This document shows positions 11,787 to 22,526 of a stretch of DNA of 64,000 nucleotides, in pieces. This DNA is from Diphasiastrum complanatum (taxonomy: Eukaryota > Streptophyta > Lycopodiopsida > Lycopodiales > Lycopodiaceae), in NCBI GenBank assembly GCA_029204225.1, contig CM055092.1, positions 24,228,005-24,292,004 of the forward strand, given 5' to 3'. The stretch's first letter is position 1. Every line of letters begins with the position of its first letter. The translations under genes and the position numbers were made by a program. The notes under the pieces were generated by a model. It was not told the origin of the DNA and did not search any database. It was given only the letters and a program-made list of their open reading frames with translations.

Positions 11787-11814
11787 TTGTGAAAGTACTG
11801 TACTTTAGGACCAT
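11787..11814. repeat. 28-bp string shared with 5521-5548
   Basis: Second exact copy of the string containing AAAGTACTGTACTTT; see 5521-5548. Confidence 0.6.
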
Positions 11815-11959
11815 AAATGGATCTACAAATTATCCACAAGAGTGATTGGATGCTTGCTTAACAATCTATAAAAAAACTAGCCATCAAAAAGTTGATTTAG
11901 ATTGGCAATTTGACAAACAACAAGCATTAACAATCAAAAGCATTGATCAACATTGAAAT

Positions 11960-12484
11960 CCGAGACCACACGTGTGTACTATAGGTTGTAGTATAGCCTT
12001 CAAGCTGAGAAACAAGTAGAAATTGATTTGGTTACATTTGGATAACAAAAACTCAATGTACATAGTGGAGTAGCTGGAGATTGTCAATGAGCTCCAAAAA
12101 ATTCTATCTTCTCACTATGGGAGTTGGAATACATAGCAAATTTGACTTCCTTTGTGAAGTTAGGTGGATTTCTAGCATGTAATAAGGAAGTTAACTCAGT
12201 TTTGCCCTAAAATGAAACCCTGGTCTATTTCCTAGAGTCATGCTTGGAAGATAACTAGTTGGTCAATTTTCACCTTAAATCTAGGATTTAGGTCCTATAA
12301 ACTAGGAATCATTACCAAAATGACATGACCAATCCTATGGACTTGACCTAACCTACATTAGGAGTGGATTACCATGTGGCATATTGGCCTCACATGTGTG
12401 GAATCCACTTATGTACAAAATTTACATTATACTACATGGTTTTTGATCAAGCTAGATTTGCCAATTTTTTGACAATTTTTCACA
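11960..12484 (-). mobile_element. Copia 3' LTR remnant next to a gag fragment
   Basis: Read on the minus strand the LTR would begin at 12484 with TGTGAAAAATTG, directly preceded by a purine tract (CTCCTC on the + strand) like that at 57340. It contains CACACGTGTG at 11967 and a CACATGTGTG variant near 12392. The far edge is not defined. It belongs with the gag fragment at 12859-13485, on the same strand. Confidence 0.6.
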
Positions 12485-12858
12485 CTCCTCAAATTTAGCT
12501 TGATCTATTTACAACTCTCTTGATAGATGAAAGAAATCTTTTACAAGTGTCTAAAAAATCTAGCTACAAACAAGGAACTTTTGAGACTCCAACAGAGAAT
12601 GATGTCCATGAACGATCTTTCACCACCTCTTCAAAATGAAACAAACACCATGCTTAAAGTGGACATCCAAACCACTTTTGAAGAGTAGACCAACACTAAG
12701 CATATTCTTGGTGATTGGTCTCCCTAATATTTAAATTTGAAAAAGTGAGGGAACCCATTCAAAAAATGGAGGGAACCAATTTGAATTTGAATTTTGGTGG
12801 GAACCCCTATTATTGCCATTGTTTGTTGGTGAGGATGTAGATGCCATCAAGAATACAT

Positions 12859-13485
12859 CTACTTCATCCTCCTCCTCATGTGCAAGGTTTCCTTGTTTAT
12901 CCTCCTCCTCTTGTATTTTGGATGCATAATGCCCCTTCTTTTCACAAAAGAAGTATTTTTGCTTTGACTTGTCCTTTGAGCTTGATGTATCATCCTCTTC
13001 TTTGGCCTCCTTTGGATGCTTCTTCTTTCCATTGGTCTTCTTTTTGCCTTGAATGAGAAATTTACTCTCTCATCTCCTTCTTGCAATGAAAATGAACCCA
13101 TCCTTGCTTTTTTATGGAGCATCCTACACTCTTCAACCACAAGCACACTATGGAGCTTATCAATAGATGGCAAAGTGTCTTGGATGGCAAAACTTTGAAC
13201 CAAGTTTGCAAAGTCATCTCCTAGACCATTAAGACCAATTGGTACAAACTCTCCATCTTGAATCTTCTCTCCAATGGAAGCCAACTCCCTCTTTAGAGAT
13301 TTGATTCTAAGCACATAATCTTGTGCACTCTCCTCACTTCTCCTCATGCTTTGTAAAATCTGATTTCTAAGCATAAGAACTCTAGAAGTGTTGCTAGACT
13401 CATAAATTGATTTTAAAGACTCCCAAGCCTCTTTAGCACTTGTACATGATGATACTTTCCTCAAAAGATCATTGCTTACATTCAT
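12859..13485 (-). pseudogene. Copia gag fragment (UBN2-type), rest of element missing
   Basis: The translated frame carries the conserved copia gag core: LLRKVSSCTSAKEAWESLKSI, then SRVLMLRNQILQSMR, LRIKSLKRELASIGEKI and FVPIGLNGLGDDFANLVQSF. These match the gag helical region of plant copia elements that packages element RNA into particles. The zinc-knuckle region has degenerated into basic sequence. Protease, integrase, RT and RNase H are absent: only ~370 bp separate the gag end from the 3' LTR edge at 12484. It is either an internally deleted copy or a gag-only non-autonomous derivative. A possible 5' LTR lies to its right, ending at 14467. Confidence 0.8.
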
Positions 13486-13699
13486 TTTAATACAATGAAG
13501 TGCAAGCCTAGAGCGTAGGTTTTATTTCTAAGACATTTTGATTTTTCTATTTAAAAAATCTCTTCAAAATTTTGAATGTTGCAATGTTTCTTTAATTCAA
13601 GGTTATACACAAACATATATCTTAAAAATGTATAGAATGGCAAAATTGTATCTTTATGCCTATAAGTTTCTCACAAAATTATCTAATTTAGAGTGCTTG

Positions 13700-14467
13700 T
13701 CATTTTTGGTATTCAAGAGTTTGTGTACTTTTCACACGTGTGAGGACAACCAAAAGTGTGATTGATCTAAGGAGTTGTGATTGCACATGAAATTATCTCT
13801 TGATTGTAGCTACCAATCTATCTTGACAATCTTCAAGGCAAGAGCACACAAGCATGCATCTAGCTATCAAAAGCTATCATTTACATATTGAGAAGTTACT
13901 TGATGGAAAACTAAGTCCCAAAACAGGTTGCTCTTGGGTAGAGAGAGAAAATAGAGCACATACACTCGGTAGAGAGAGAACATAGAAAAAACAATGTGTT
14001 GGAAGCAAAAACACTCATAAAACTTGATTACCATCATTCCAATAATATGTACAAAGGAGAGCACTTCTCAAATAGTGTGCAAGAGGAAATACTCTAAAAT
14101 GATTGGACCCCATTGATTGCCTTCCTACATCATGATTGGAAAAACCCCTAGATTTGCACCTCTCATCATGATTGGATCTCACTATCTCCATCTCACAATT
14201 ATTGGGCCTCATGATGTGTACCACTAAACATGATTGGTCCACTTTTGATGCACCTCTTAAAGTGATTGGCCTTGTGACTCTATGCCTCTAAATGTCATTG
14301 GGCCAAATAGATGCATTTCAATCCTAACATCATGTACAAATGTCACTATCTCACTAGAACTCAAGTTTAAGGCCTATTGAGTATTTGAACTCAACATAAA
14401 TGAGATAAAATGATTATGCCCATGACATTTACAAAATGATCAAGCTACATTTTGCCTATTCTTCACA
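13700..14467 (-). mobile_element. Probable copia 5' LTR remnant
   Basis: The right edge (TGATCAAGCTACATTTTGCCTATTCTTCACA, ending 14467) matches other LTR edges of the same family. CACACGTGTG is present at 13733. The position to the right of a minus-strand gag suits a 5' LTR, but I found no primer-binding site between it and gag. The boundaries on the left are uncertain. Confidence 0.4.
14095..14310. repeat. Degenerate ~33-bp repeats built on TGATTGG
   Basis: TGATTGG or TTATTGGG/TCATTGGG recurs at about 14100, 14133, 14170, 14199, 14231, 14262 and 14297, followed each time by CC- or A-rich text and ATGTGYACC/TGCACC-like words. This is a minisatellite inside the putative LTR. Confidence 0.55.
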
Positions 14468-15479
14468 GAAATTCCCTTGAAGACATATACATATTTTTAG
14501 TTAGTTTTCAGAGAGAGGCTTTGAAATGATAAGTGTTGATGGGCAAAGTTTTATTGTAAAATGGCACTTAGCTGCCGATTTGAAGACCTTAAAATGCATG
14601 TTTGGTTGTGGGCGTTGTGGGCTCGATGCAAATGCCAAACATTTCTGCATATATTGTATGTTTGAAAGTGGCCGAAATAAAGGTGTCTTGCATTGCAACC
14701 AATGAGTTCCACCAAACAAGCAAAGTCTAGACAAAGCTTGGATTTTGTATTAGATATTCCTCTCGAAAGACTCCATTTTTGCACAATGCATGGTGAATTG
14801 CAGATGTTGGACAAATTGTAATATTTGCGTTGTTGCTATGCATGGAATATGCAAACCAAATCATGAGCGGATGTTAGCATTTGAAATCTAGAGATAGTGA
14901 TATAAAAAATGGGACCGCATGGAGGCCATGTGAACATTCTAAGTAAATTGAGTTAAGTAGAAAAACTCAAGACTTGTCAACAAAAGTTTCCATGGGGGGC
15001 ACGAAAGCAAGGTGTTTCTTGTCAAATCATACTGGATGAGGAAGCAATCTTCAATGGGAATATTAGAAGAGAGTGTGTGAATGCATGACAAATATTGGCT
15101 CGGATCTCCATATGGCTACAACATGTGCAAATGTGTGGCAAAAATTTGATGCTTTGTCATTGACTATCAATAAAAAGACTTGAGGGATGAAGATTACGAT
15201 AGATATCTGACATAATACAAGCGTTCACTCGATTGATGATTGATGCATGAGGAGAAAACACATCACTCATTATATGGTGAGTATTTTGTCTTTCTTTTTT
15301 CTTTCTTTGGTGGGTACCTCGACAAGAAATGTCCAATGAAGACAACAATATTTTACAAATAGCAAACAATGACAAAATTGATCAAATTGGATTCTAAAAT
15401 GAAAAATTCTTTTGAAAAATATGGTAGGATAATTTACTTATTTACTATAAATAGACTTTATTTGGTGCAATTTGATATC
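14468..15479. other. Non-coding stretch, no gene recognised
   Basis: Short frames without domain motifs. A degenerate transposon origin is likely from the surroundings, but I see no diagnostic motif or end. Confidence 0.4.
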
Positions 15480-16790
15480 ATACCTATTGTGTGCATGAAT
15501 GCTCAAAGCCTTGGTAAACACATTTGCGATCATATTCTGCATCCGACAATACGTTAAGCGTACCTCTCCATCGAGAATCTTACTCCTTACATCGTGATAT
15601 CAGATTTCAATGTGCTTACTCTTGGAGTGAAATATAGGGTTGGCCGATAAGCCAATGGCACTCTGATTATCACAAAACATAATCATAGGAGTATATAGGT
15701 TCAGATTAATATCTGACAATAAATTTTGCAACCAAATTGTCTCTTTAATAGCTTGAGAAACAACAATGTATTCTACTTCTATAGAAGAAAGAGCAATAGA
15801 GGAAGGAGATAGAAATGTCGTTGAAGAAAAATGTAAATCCAGATGTGGATTTATGAGTATCTACAGCTTGCATATGAATATTCACTTAGTTGATGAAGAT
15901 TATCATTGTCAACCTCTCCATAGCAAATGCACAGGTTCGTTGTAGCTCGATTATACTTCATGACTCTGATAATAGCCTTCCAATGTATGATTTCAGGATT
16001 AGCCATAAATTGGCTAATGAGCTAACTGCAAAAGTGATGTTAGATCTTGTATAGACCATTGCATACATGAGAGAGCCGAGTATCAATTGATACAGACATT
16101 CTCTCATTTGCTCATTTTCCTACCTTGTCTGAGGACATTGGTCCTTCGACAGTCGAAAGCCTAGATCCATTGGTGAGTGATCTTCTTTATAATTAATCAG
16201 ATTATATCTGATGAGAGTATTATGAAGATACCTTTGTTGAGTGATGTAAATCAGTCATCTCTCTTTGTCTCAATGGATTTGAATTCCAAGACAGTAGTGA
16301 GCCTCACCCAAATCGGTCATGTCGATTTCGGAAGACAACATCTGTTTAGCATCCTTCACATGATCGGTATTGTTGCTGAAAAACAATGTATCGTCGACAT
16401 ACAAGGTGATGATAATGGAGGAATGTTGTACTGACTTGAAATAGACATTAGAATCGACAGTGCTTGGTTTGAAACCATGCTAGATGAGAAATGTGTTGAT
16501 CCTCTGAAACCAAGCTCTTGTTGATTGTTTTAGTCCATAGAGTGTCTTGTGGAATTTGCAGACATGATTCTCCATACCTTCAAGAACGTATCTCTCAGGT
16601 TGTATCATGTAAATGTCTTCTTCTATAACTCCATTCAGATAAGCTATTTGTAAATCGAGTTGATGTACTTCAAGGTCGGTCGTAGCAACAAAAGATAAGA
16701 GGACTCAGATCGATGAATGTTTGACTACTAAATTGAAGGTCTCATTGTAGTCGATGCTTGGGATCTGAACAAATCCTCTGGCTACTACTC
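15480..16790 (-). pseudogene. Copia reverse transcriptase-RNase H remnant
   Basis: Minus-strand reading with several frameshifts gives the copia RT series: ARGFVQIPSIDYNETF (about 16780), then DLQIAYLNGVIEEDIYM, FHKTLYGLKQSTRAW (about 16520) and the catalytic LYVDDTLFF (about 16400). LSSEIDMTDLGEAHYCLG and the RNase H end SKHIEIRYHDVRSKILDGE followed by VFTKALS (about 15520) come after. The order is correct and the family is the same as the copy at 19630-21604. Gag, protease and integrase are missing on this strand. It is degraded and inactive. Confidence 0.8.
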
Positions 16791-16862
16791 AGTGATATTT
16801 CCGCATGAAAAATTGGACTAATATTGAAGCTTACGTTCGTAAAAACTGAAAAAAAAAAAAAC

Positions 16863-18551
16863 GACATGTAAAACTCGGTTATTAGAGAAAAATTGGCACA
16901 AATTGGCCTTGGAATTGAGTCTCAGCCCGTCCCTAAAGTGGCTAGACATAGTTTAAGAGTAAGAAATGACAATTTTTAGAAAACCTCAAAAATATTTTAT
17001 GGTCAATTTTTGTAACAACTGAGCCAAAAGTGTCGATCCACCTAGGATTAGCTCATCCTAAATGAGGCTAGAGAAAAGTTTGCGGCCCTAGAAATGGCCT
17101 ATAATAATATTTTGCGGCTTTTTGGCCAGTTGAAAAAAAAAGCCGGCATAGTCATGCTAAAATTCCATCATGTACATAGTTGATTTTACTGATATATAGT
17201 TACTCAGTGTGTTTTTCAGAGAAACCGTGCTATTGTGGCATAGTCATGAATGTCGAAAAAGTCAAATCAGTCAAAGGACCATCAAAGAAAAAATTTATCC
17301 AAAACCAAACTGTGAACAGTGGGCAATATTGAAAACTTGCAGAAACCCTAATGGCAAAAATTGGACATGTTCCAAAAAATAAACAAAATACGCGAACCAA
17401 GTTGGTAATCCCGAGAAACCAAAAGCCAAGGGCCGGGCCGTATATGCTACAAGAAAATCAAAGAAAAATCAAATGGGGGACTAAGTGAAATGGAGGACCA
17501 AGGAAATTGGAGGGCACCTAACAAGGAATAGAGGTTGACAAAAGTCTTCACCCGCCTTTTGGACAATAAATGCAAGAAGACCTTGAAGGCTAGAAAAGTT
17601 TGAGAAATATCTCCTCTAGCTTTTGACAAAAGGGCATCTTGGCTAGTTTTGGAGGTATCCAATAAGGGTTTTAAATGGCACCAACCCCCTACACCCTCAT
17701 GGAGGCCATTTGATGTACTTACTTACCAATGGGGGGTAAACCAATGGAAAAGAAGGCTTGAAGGGCATGGGAATTGACAAGGCCTCATTTTGAAGGGGGG
17801 CCCTTGAGAATTGCTATAAAAGGAGGCCACTCTTTGTGTTGAGGATATAGTGAATTAATAGTTAATAGTTTGATGTGAAGAGTTGAGTATGATGTGAGTT
17901 GTGAGAGTAATGTTAGTCTTGCATTGTTGCAGTCTCAAGTTGCTTGCGTGCTTGAGGATGCTTGGGAGTTAGTTATTTTCTTGGAAGTTGCTTGCATTTT
18001 GCTATTGACTTGTGTGTTGCTTGATGTTAGTAACTTCATAGTGAGTAGTGTGTGCTCTTGTCTTTGGATTGATGCTTCTTGGTTGAGGGTTGTTTGGTCC
18101 TCACTAGCATGCGTGCATATCGATAGAGGAATGATAGTGGCTTGCAAGGAGTTGTTTGGTTGGTGATTTGTTGAGCAGTTAATTGTTTGATGGTTTGGTT
18201 CTTGATGTTAGGGTTTTGCAAATTACTTGCTTGTGTAATGTGGGTTCTTGTTTTTGGTGGTTGATACTTCTTGGTTGAGGATTTCCTTACTAGTATGCTT
18301 ATATCTTGAATGAGTGAGATTGATTGCTTGATGGCTTGGTGTGAGTGATGGGTTGCTGATTTTTTAGCCATTATATCTTTTTGGCCTGTTTTTTTTTTTT
18401 TTTTACAAAATTGTAGTCCAGTTTTATCTTAACTGAACCGTTAACTTTCCAATCACACCGTTCATATTCTAGAAAATTTGATTTTCTTCTATTTCTCTTT
18501 TTACACCAACTCAATCCAATACTAGAAAAGTGGGGAAAACTGTGTCAACAT
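16863..18551 (+). mobile_element. Possible LTR-like block with TATA motif
   Basis: No coding sequence is evident over ~1.7 kb. CTATAAAAGG at 17814-17823 looks like a core promoter, and the block could be bounded by TGTAAAACTC (16865) and GTGTCAACA (about 18550), a TG..CA pair typical of LTRs. There is no second copy in the window and no primer-binding site follows, so the call is weak. It includes an internal degenerate duplication (18040-18340). Confidence 0.3.
18040..18340. repeat. Degenerate duplication, period ~191 bp
   Basis: CTCTTGTCTTTGGATTGATGCTTCTTGGTTGAGG near 18053 is echoed as TTCTTGTTTTTGGTGGTTGATACTTCTTGGTTGAGG near 18244, with ACTAGTATGCTTATATC after each. It reads as low-complexity G/T-rich sequence rather than protein. 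Confidence 0.5.
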
Positions 18552-18689
18552 GCTTGGCTCTGAATATATGCTACAAAGGTTGATGTCATAAAGAGCAATG
18601 GGCCTCAGGTGGCTGCATTCATGACTATTCATAACTACCACTCTCTGACTTTCGGCTACCTAAGTGCATATTGAGGTAAGCTTGTACTT

Positions 18690-18880
18690 AACGTACTTTT
18701 CTGTTCTAGTCATTTCAGTTTCATGGAGTTCTCAACGAAGAGGTCAGATTGCAATACTGTAAAATGCAAGATATGATATTAGATGTTTTTACCAAAGCAT
18801 TAACTTTGGAATCAGACAGAAGATTCTATGTAGAACTAAGTTTGAAGGTCAAGGCATTCAAGGATTCAGATTGAGAAAAA
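18690..18880 (+). pseudogene. Copia RNase H C-terminal fragment, plus strand
   Basis: Plus-strand reading gives FLNEEVRLQYCKMQDMILD, then VFTKALTLESDRRFY. This is the end of the copia RNase H domain, where DGEVRLTYCRMQNMI..VFTKAL stands in the related minus-strand copy at 15480-16790. It ends at a purine run (TTGAGAAAAA) directly before an LTR start at 18881. Everything upstream on this strand is missing. Confidence 0.75.
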
Positions 18881-19630
18881 TGTTGGATTAGTCTCCTTTT
18901 TACTAATCGACTAATCGGTTTTAATCTTCATCCATTGTTTATCCAGTTCTGCGGATTTTCCTGTGTCTTTACACAATCTGCAGTTTTACAAGTGTTTTTA
19001 CACAGTCTGTAGAAATATATGGAGTTTGACAACAATGTCGTATTTTTTGCTTGTCGGGAATTGCAAGTAAATATGTAGTCGCATTTTTCGCTTTTTTCAA
19101 AGAGCCTCAAATGTTAAGGAAATGACTCTGGCAAAGTGTGGGACAACCCTAAATAAAATTTTAATGCACTATCAGGTTTTTCGCAAAATGCCAACACTGT
19201 CGTCTTTTTGCGACAGTGTCGCCTGTGGCTGTTTTAGTTCATTTCTACAGAAGTGACAGTTTGGTTCATTTATGCAAACAGACTGTTTGCGGCCAATTTC
19301 CACCGCTTATCAACAATCAATGACAAGGAACCGGATGGATGCCAACGGACACCAGCCAACTGGCAATCACAATTGATGACCTAATTTCTTAATATAAATA
19401 GTTGTTCATATCCATACAGTTTAATCAATCAAGAAACATTTGAATAGTTAGCTCTCTCTCTCTCAAGCCTGTGAGCTTGAACACTCCTGAGCATTCTAGC
19501 TCACTTCTTAGAGTTGTTTTAGAGATTGCTATTGCGCTACTGCTTACCAGCATTGCGCTTAATTCAGATTTTCATTTTAGCCGTTCAGAAATAGCATAGA
19601 GTACACGGCTTCGATCCGCAACTCAGTTCA
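18881..19630 (+). mobile_element. Copia 3' LTR, plus strand
   Basis: It begins TGTTGGATTAGTC immediately after a polypurine tract and the RNase H end. A TATA-like TTAATATAAATAG lies at 19389-19401, suitably placed for U3/R initiation. The right end is near 19625-19632, where the sequence switches abruptly to a minus-strand copia RNase H broken at the KHIE motif. No target duplication could be read. Confidence 0.65.
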
Positions 19631-21604
19631 ATGTGCTTACTCCTAGAATGAAATATAGGGTCGGCTGATAAAGCAATGACACTTTGAATATCACAAAATA
19701 ATGTCGTCGGAGCATATTGATTCAGACCGATATCTAAGAGTAAGTTTCTCAACCAAATTGCTTCCTTTGTAGTTTGAGAGGCTGCGATATACTCTGATTC
19801 AGTGGAAGATAGAGCTATTGAAGATTGCTTGCGACTGTTCTATGAAAGTGGACCATTGTTGAGGAAGAATGTAAGTCCAGAAGTGGATTTACGAGTGTCT
19901 ACATCTCCTACCCAACTTGCATCTGTGTAACCACTGAGTAAATTGAGTTTGTCGTTGCCGACTACTCCATAACAAATGCAAAAGTCCATGGTAGTTCGAA
20001 AATATCTCATGACTCTGATAAGATCCTTCCAATGTGTTACATCAGGATTACTCATAAACTGACTGAGAGAGCTAAGTGCAAAAGCTATGTCTGGCATGGT
20101 ACAGATCATGGCGTACATAAGAGATCCTATGATAGAATGATAAGGATACTCACGCATTTGCTGCTTCTCATGAATTGTTTGGGGACACCAATTTGAGACC
20201 TGGTTCCATTGGTGAGAGAGCTAACTTGCAATTAATTAGATTATATCTGACTAACATGTTGTAGATGTACCTCTGTTGTGTAATGTAGACCAACTTCTGT
20301 TTTCTGTCTCTGTGGATTTGTATACGAAGGCTAAAATGAGCTTCACCCAGATCAGTCACGTCGAATTTGGAAGATAGCATTGCCTTGGCCTCTTTTATCA
20401 GATCGGTATTGTTGTTGAAAAACAATGTATCATCCATGTATAAAGTGATAATGATAAAAGACTACTGCACTACTTTAGAGTAAATGCTTGAATCTAATGA
20501 GCTAGGTGTGTAGCCGTGATCAATAAGAAAAGTATTGATCCTTGGAAACCATGCTCGAGCAGATTGCTTCAAGCCATAAAGTGTCTTATGGAGTTTAAAC
20601 ACATGATTGTGTTTACCCTCGATAACATACCCTTCGGGTTGTACCATGTAAATGTCTTCTTCAATAACTCCATTGAGATATGCTGTCTATACATCCATTT
20701 GATGTATTTCCAAATCTGTTGGAGCGGCAAATAATAGCAAAAGTCGACTAGAAGGATGCTTGACTACTGGATTGAAAGTCTCAGTGTAATCGACATTGTA
20801 TACTTGAGAAAATCCTCTAGCGACAAGTCGTGCCTTTCTCTTGTTGATGCTAGGAATATATAAAACTTTTGATAGTAATTTGAATTGATCATGTTGAAAT
20901 CACAATCTTATAGTGCCTTCATCTTCAATAATGTGAGTACTATTGTCACCAAAATGAACAAATTTCTTTGTGTTGTAAGGTGTGTATGAGTTGAAAATCT
21001 CATGTTGATTGGTCATATGTTGAGTTGCTCCAGAATCAAGAAATCATGAATCATCCAAAAATGAGCTTTGATCTTTGACCATGAATGCGCCTTCGTCCAC
21101 TTCGACCTGGGGAGATGATGAAATTGTGTTTGCTTGTTGATCAGGTTCGTTGGCTGCGTTCTTCCATTGGAGAATTTGGCAATCCTTGATCCCATGGTTA
21201 TTGCGCTTGCAATACCTGCAAAACATCTTCTTCTTAGATTGTGAATCTGATGATTGTGCTTGACTTTGAGTCTGTTTTTGATTCGTTGCAGCCTTCTTGA
21301 TGCCTTTCTGCTTCTGTTGCTTAGAGCCTTTGTTGACATATAGAGCCTGAGAGGAGGAAGTAGACAAAATGTCTTGACTTCTTCTATTGTCTTCTTGCAG
21401 CAACATAGTGATAACTCTAGTAAGAGTTAAATCTGAGTGTGTCGATACGATCATCACCTAGCTCTCATGTGTAGAGGGCAAACTTGAAAACAATGTCATA
21501 ATTGCATCTTGATTGTCTATGACTGATCAGACAATGGCCATCTGTTGCAAGAGATTTTTAAACTGGTTAATGTGACTCTGAAGAGAATCACCAGTAGACA
21601 TCTT
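19631..21604 (-). pseudogene. Copia element lacking integrase, with protease fused to RT
   Basis: From right to left on the minus strand: a gag remnant (TGDSLQSHINQFKNLLQQM at the very start, then a zinc knuckle CRYCKRNNHGIKDC near 21220) and a protease with FLDSGATQHMT (about 21040). The protease frame continues without a break through KVLYIPSIN into KRKARLVARGFSQV (about 20850-20820), which is the start of RT, so the whole integrase is missing. RT has LHKTLYGLKQSARAWF (about 20580) and a YMDDTLFF catalytic box (about 20430). RNase H (SGYTDASWVGDVDTRKSTSG, about 19910) is cut at 19631 in the KHIE region. In-frame stops make it dead. Confidence 0.85.
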
Positions 21605-22526
21605 TTTTTTATTCTCAAAGGCTAGTGGCCTATCCATTTGTAATAGAACCGCTCCAACTGCAACATCACTTGTGTCCGTTCTCATGACGTAAGGTAAATC
21701 AAGATTTGTAATTTGTAACACGGTAGCTGAAACAATCTTTGTTTTAAGTTTCTCAAAACATTGATTCAATTTCTCGTTTGAAACAACAGGCAGACTAGGT
21801 TGATTCCGCTTTTTCTTTTTAGTAACAATTCCTTTTATCAGATTATTAACCGGTGCTGCTGACTTAGCATAATCATCAATAAATCTCTTGAAGAAAAGTG
21901 TAAAACCTAAAAAAGACTTACTTGCCTCACAGTTTCTGGAATTGGCCACTCAATCACAATCTTGATTTTATCCTCGTCAATCTTGATCCCATTTACTGTG
22001 ATCTTACGACCAAGATAAAGCAACTCTTGCTAAAGAATTCACTCATAGACTCTTTAGCGTAGAGTAACTCTCGACAGAGTTTCATCACGAACTTCAAGTA
22101 GTAGTCCACGTCATCAGCAACTATGAAAGCTTTTTTGAAAACTTCTGCAAACGCCTCCCAAGTAGTTGGCTTCACCAGCAAATCTCGCCACCACGATGAC
22201 GCTTTGTCGCATAAAAACAACACGACACTTTCAATTTTCTTCTCATCAGGAACACCGTGCAGATTGAAGTAACTACTCCACTTGGCCAGCCAGTCCTCGA
22301 TGGCCTCAGGTTTCTTCTCCTTCTTCTCGCCCGCATAAACCTTCGGTTAAAAACCGAGATTGGGTGAAGACATCAAGTTGACTTGATTCAACAGAACCTC
22401 CATTTGTTGACCTCTCATCTGATTACGATTATTCATATCATTGAGTGTCGTACTCAACTGCTGACAAATCACCATATAAGATGGCGCACTTGGATTTGCA
22501 GCTTGATTTAAAGTTTCTTCGGCCAT
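21605..22526 (-). pseudogene. Ty3/gypsy gag and RT/RNase H remnant, fused to copia gag
   Basis: The minus-strand frame starts with MAEETLNQAANPSAPSY at 22526 and continues through EAIEDWLAKWSSYFNLHGV to LFLCDKASSWWRDLL (about 22200), a gypsy-type gag in which W..W..L is typical. A large deletion near 22000 jumps to the RT/RNase H border: FFKRFIDDYAKSAAPVNNLI (about 21890), then FEKLKTKIVSATVL and MRTDTSDVAVGAVLLQ (about 21670). At a run of A (about 21605) the frame passes straight into copia gag. Most of pol is absent. Confidence 0.8.

Noticed and set aside
17894-18371. Plus and minus frames of 90-111 codons
   Set aside because: Low-complexity G/T-rich repeat sequence without domain; judged non-coding.
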